Positions 60,701 to 64,000 of a stretch of 64,000 nucleotides of DNA are shown one piece after another. The first letter of the stretch is position 1. The number at the start of each line of letters is the position of its first letter. The notes below the pieces were generated by a model. It ran no database searches. It saw nothing but the letters and a program-made list of their open reading frames with translations, and was not told the DNA's origin. The stretch is from the NCBI GenBank assembly GCA_015499995.1, contig JADNRV010000045.1, forward strand, positions 1 through 64,000, written 5' to 3'. A program made the position numbers and the translations under genes. Source of the stretch: Flammula alnicola (taxonomy: Eukaryota; Basidiomycota; Agaricomycetes; Agaricales; Strophariaceae).

Positions 60701-60815
60701 GTGTAGACACCTGTAGATCATAGCCTGTTGCGTCACTTTTGGCCTGAATGACTTGAAGGCCGTAGAACGGCTTAACGCCGTTCTTCAAAAGCCAGAATCC
60801 GTCGTTGAACTTCAT
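57774..60815 (-). CDS. Glycoside hydrolase family 31, YicI-like alpha-xylosidase
   Basis: Predicted to release alpha-linked xylose from xyloglucan oligosaccharides. Start at 60815: [20 protein letters not shown], without a signal peptide, so cytosolic. Blocks: [88 protein letters not shown], then [17 protein letters not shown] with the nucleophile in [25 protein letters not shown] with the probable acid/base Asp, [56 protein letters not shown] and [17 protein letters not shown]. The stop at 57774 follows [10 protein letters not shown]. Frame slips occur near 60340-60343 (expected [17 protein letters not shown]) and near 60537 (expected [17 protein letters not shown]). Many short introns. Confidence 0.92.
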
Positions 60816-61276
60816 GCGAGATGCGAGATGATGGATTACGTTGAGAAGTCCCCGACATATATAATACATCAACGCGTTCCTGCTCCTGCTGCTTCCCACT
60901 CAACTGCCAAAGTTTAGGTCACATTGAAAGAGTTTCTTCGAATTGCTGAAGGCGGCCCGTGATGACTCGCCGAGGAACTGCCGTTCAAGAGATTGGGTCA
61001 TAGGATTCGATATCAGTGTCACGGACAATCATGGTGAGAAGGCGTGAGATGGAAATGGTTGTCGCAAGAGGAAGTATTGCACATCGCTTCGACGTCGATA
61101 ACGGTGCGGGCTGGAGGAACTGGGAAACCCGAACATCCAAGTTGACAAGGAGCAAGGATGTTTGTCTATCGTCGCGCGTAGTGCATCTGAAGTATTTGCG
61201 CTTGTTGACAGGCGGACCCAATTCAATAGACTTCGCGGATTTCCCCTGGTCAACTTGAATCCACCTACATCTTAAG
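60816..61276. promoter_or_regulatory. Divergent region, alpha-xylosidase and MYND gene
   Basis: About 460 bases between two divergent starts, likely containing both promoters and 5' UTRs. No convincing motif identified. Confidence 0.35.
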
Positions 61277-62005
61277 ATGGTTCGACACTCTTCCTCAGAC
61301 TCAAAGGAACCGCCTCTCCGCAAGGAGTTGATGCAATGTCAGTATTGCTACAAATCACGAGGCTCTGGTCATGCCGCTTTGTCGAAGTGTTCAGCCTGCA
61401 AGGTCGCCTTGTATTGTGTGCGTTAATCTTATCTCTCTTACGCCTACTCACTTGAAGCTTTTCATTCGTTCAAATCTTAAAAGAGCAGAGAATGCCAAAA
61501 AGCGGCGTGGCCTAGTCACAAAGAGAAATGCAAGCTCAACCAGAGGCAGCTAACGATGCCGCCTGATCAGGTCGATGCCATAAGAGACCTGCGTCATTTC
61601 ACGACGAAACATCGACCCACTCTCTCGGACACTGGAATCCGAGCACTTGATCTTTGCCTTGATCCCACGCGAGCCTTGCGAGATGTTGTTGTGGTCTTCG
61701 TCAAGCCTCGACCGGACTCGACACGAGTAGAGACATCCTTTATTGTCACTGATGCCGAGGTCGTACCTGTCGAGTTCTTTGGGCCTGAGAGGGCTGAGGA
61801 GATGCGTGGGCAGTTGAAGTACGTGAATGAGGAGAACAAGAGGATGGGAGGGCCTGGCGGCATCCTCGTGGTTTTGATCGATACGGAATCGCACGTTATG
61901 AATGCTGTAGGTATGGGGTTTGGAGAGGAAGTCAAGGACATGAAGCCTGGATTGCCTTGGAAAGAAAAACTGATGGAGAAATTGAATAACGGCATTATGT
62001 TATAA
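61277..62005 (+). CDS. MYND-type zinc-finger protein
   Basis: Small protein of unknown role with an N-terminal MYND finger, a protein-protein interaction module. The start at 61277 gives MVRHSSSDSKEPPLRKEL, then CQYCYKSRGSG, LSKCSACKVALYC and, after one intron (gtgcgt..aaaag), SRECQKAAWPSHKEKCKLN. The Cys/Cys-Cys/Cys-Cys/Cys-His/Cys ligand order is complete. The remaining 150 residues (DAIRDLRHFTTKHRPTLSDT, VVVVFVKPRPDS, EFFGPERAEEM, LPWKEKLMEKLNNGI) form a globular-looking domain seen with MYND fingers in mushroom genomes; its function is not known to me. TAA at 62003-62005. Confidence 0.85.
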
Positions 62006-63539
62006 AGTGAGTCTCATATAGATGAATCAGGATGATTATATGCGCCCATTGCTGATAATCAAGATAGTATTGGACATCATACGAGTATACTCTCCAAATT
62101 CCCATTATTTCGACAGGAACCTATTCAGCTCGTGATGCATGATCATTCGCTGAATCATGGTGCGGCATGCCATGTCCGCTAGCGCTGCTGCCGACGTTGT
62201 CCAGACTTCATATCGATATCCTGGACATCGTCTCCATGGTTCCTGGGCAACTTCAGCGTTCAAAAAATGGTTAGATACATCCGAGCCCTTGGGTTAACTC
62301 TCTCACTCACAATGAGATGGTCTGATCGTATTTCTTGGCGCAGAAATAGTTGGTGCGTCAAGCGCTGATACTTAGTATCTGTCTCTTGGCGTTGGGTATC
62401 TACACGGTGACCAATGATCAACGGGATAAAAAATTGCACCTTTTACCGTTATGCTCGGTGCTCCCTGTAATCTGGACGGGATGCCATCGCAGTCTTTTGG
62501 ATTGTCAACACAGGCTAAGTTACTTGTGCGGCGTAATGTGACCCACCAAACCTCAGGCCTCGACCCCTACATCTCCAAGCTGATGGTGGATGGTCAGTTT
62601 CTTTTGACGTTCCGCATTTCTCGCAGTATGTTTGGCATTCTGAAGTTTGAAGGAGTCCAGTTATCGGCGACAAGCTCGTACTTGTCCTTGGCATCCTCTG
62701 CAAATCTGACAGTAAAATCGCTTACTTTTCACCAGAGAACTTTAGTCTCTTCCATACGAATCATCACCAGTCATGAAGTCTGCATCGTCCTCTGCCTCTT
62801 TTTTCATTCTCATAGTGCTCGCACTGTCAAGTACAGTCACGCTGTGCGCTACTGCGAACACGCTGTGGAACGGGCAATCTGAAGTTGTCAACGTCAGAGG
62901 AGCCATCACTCGCATTCTCGGACTCTGGGATCGCCCGCGACTCCAATGGCAACTATGGCGGTTTCGTTCGCTACGCAGGAGGGTAAATCGAAGCCCGCTA
63001 CCAAAGCACCCTTGCCTACACACGCAACTTGGGCAGTATTTCTTCTTTCTCTCCGCCTGGCCATGTTGTGATTCTTGCGTAGGCGAGTAACCCTCAGTGT
63101 CCAAACATCCAAGAGGGCCCATATCTGTTCCGCCTAGACGTAGTTATAATTTTCTGCAGTCCGATCTGTTCGCCCTGAGTTGTCTAATTCATGATACGCC
63201 TTCGGCGACGCGTCGTTGTGGACTTGAGCCAGTCCGCGAGTCTGGGATCACTTCCTTCGTATCTTGGAGGTAGAGAGGAAGAATGTTATTTGATAGGTGG
63301 TCTACTCTTGTAATTTTCATCGAGGAGAAAGTGTCTGACACTACTGCCTACGGTCACAAAAGTGTTGGTGGTTGGTTGGTGGACTCACCTGGATCCACTC
63401 ACTCGGTAGCCAATGGATGCAGAAAGCTTATTATTAAAAATGCTAGCCTTATGATTTGCAACATACATTGGAGTTTGGAGTGAGCACACGCCCACCAAAT
63501 GCACAAGAACGAAAGGTCCAAGGTTAGATTCATGCTTTA
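62006..63539. other. Intergenic region, no gene firmly recognised
   Basis: 1.5 kb between the MYND gene and the partial gene at the right edge. The only hint is an ATG at 62773 followed by a hydrophobic, signal-peptide-like stretch (SFFILIVLALSSTVTLCATA), treated separately. Confidence 0.4.
62773..63090 (+). CDS. Possible small secreted protein (weak)
   Basis: The open frame of 105 codons starts MKSASSSASFFILIVLALSS, with an Ala-X-Ala-like end (LCATA), resembling a cleavable signal peptide. The rest (LWNGQSEVVNVRGAITRILG) has no recognised domain, and the C-terminal part looks like a wrong frame or intron. It could be a short secreted protein with unresolved introns or chance. Confidence 0.25.
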   Translation: MKSASSSASFFILIVLALSSTVTLCATANTLWNGQSEVVNVRGAITRILGLWDRPRLQWQLWRFRSLRRRVNRSPLPKHPCLHTQLGQYFFFLSAWPCCDSCVGE

Positions 63540-63941
63540 TCATTTCCCGTCTCCGCCCTCTGCAAAGCTCAAAATACCCTCCACGTCGAGGTCATTCACG
63601 ATAGCCTCAGCTTCAGGGACGACCATTTCACCTAGAACGCTGTTGATGCCATCTAGACCGCCCGACGTGAGCGCTAAGAAATCACTGCAAACGCGTACCT
63701 AAAGTGGCAGCTCCATGAGATTCTAATTCCAGAGATCCTCCATGGGAAGCACCCTCATTGTCAGGTAATCATCCATCATTATCCACCTTCTGGATTTGGC
63801 GGTCTTCTCCACAAGACCATCCCAGTCCTGAGCAAGTTTTCGTGCTCTTTCACGAAAACTGTAATTTTCGTGGTGCCCGAGCCGCGAGTGGTAACTAGGT
63901 AGATTCGCAATATCATGCAAAATTCTCGTAATTCTGGATAT
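63540..63941 (-). CDS. C-terminal end of a gene that begins beyond the right edge
   Basis: Two terminal exons. The first starts after an acceptor (..tattttcag) at 63941 and encodes SRITRILHDIANLPSYHSRL, then FRERARKLAQDWDGLVEK and RRWIMMDDYLTM. An intron with donor gtgctt and acceptor ..gtttgcag joins it to SDFLALTSGGLDGINSVLGE, then MVVPEAEAIVNDLDVEGILS and FAEGGDGK with TGA at 63540-63542. The helical stretch with RARKLAQDWDGLV is reminiscent of TFIIS N-terminal/LEDGF-type helical domains, in which R(E)xAxxLxxxWxxLV closes the bundle. The identity of the full protein cannot be told from this window. Confidence 0.6.
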
Positions 63942-64000
63942 CTGAAAATAGGATGAAGTTATGCTCTAAGCTCGTCCATTATAGAAGGGATTTCATACTT

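Overview
The window is nuclear DNA of a filamentous basidiomycete, most likely a mushroom-forming agaricomycete. Almost every gene is cut by several short introns of about 50-75 nt with gt..ag ends. The gene repertoire is fungal-eukaryotic, and it includes a basidiomycete-style F-box/zinc-finger protein and an EST1/SMG6 protein that carries a PIN domain. I read about 27 genes and saw no ribosomal RNA, tRNA, CRISPR array, recognisable transposon or secondary-metabolite cluster.

Layout. 1-3.5 kb: two tandem NYN-domain (MARF1-like) putative RNA nucleases on the minus strand; the first runs off the left edge. 5.3-6.8 kb: a Ubc6/UBE2J-type ER E2 enzyme. 8.4-11.3 kb: two unrecognised genes, one with a membrane anchor. 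11.4-15.6 kb: branched-chain 2-oxoacid dehydrogenase E1 beta, divergent from a CreC/WDR20 WD-repeat protein. 15.8-19.9 kb: an F-box protein divergent from an APC15-like acidic protein. 20.3-23.8 kb: methylenetetrahydrofolate reductase divergent from the Rab6/Ypt6 GTPase. 24-36.4 kb: a run of minus-strand housekeeping genes (TAP42, OGG1, HID1, long-chain-base kinase, sulfate permease). 39.1-43.0 kb: STRAP, an uncharacterised small protein and a short-chain dehydrogenase. 43.5-48.8 kb: twin-CX9C protein CMC2, transketolase, complex III subunit QCR7 and nucleoside diphosphate kinase. 49.3-55.7 kb: DOMON-cytochrome b561 and EST1/SMG6. 57.8-62.0 kb: a YicI-like family 31 alpha-xylosidase and a MYND-finger protein. 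63.5-64 kb: the end of a gene that continues past the right edge. The longer gaps (3.5-5.3, 6.8-8.4, 36.4-39.1, 55.7-57.8 and 62.0-63.5 kb) contain nothing I can recognise.

The genes do not form one pathway. Loose themes are sulfur/one-carbon metabolism (sulfate permease, MTHFR with two CACGTG boxes), mitochondrial respiration (QCR7, CMC2, BCKDH E1 beta) and RNA surveillance or turnover (EST1/SMG6, NYN proteins).

Two sequence-level observations stand out. First, there is a set of extremely small exons. Two independent 6-nt exons (in STRAP and transketolase) and others of 12, 12, 16, 19 and 22 nt each restore a conserved protein motif. Second, many conserved single-copy genes carry one-base frameshifts, mostly at short homopolymers. 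This looks like residual indel error in the assembly rather than gene decay. I did not find a convincing undescribed multi-gene system.
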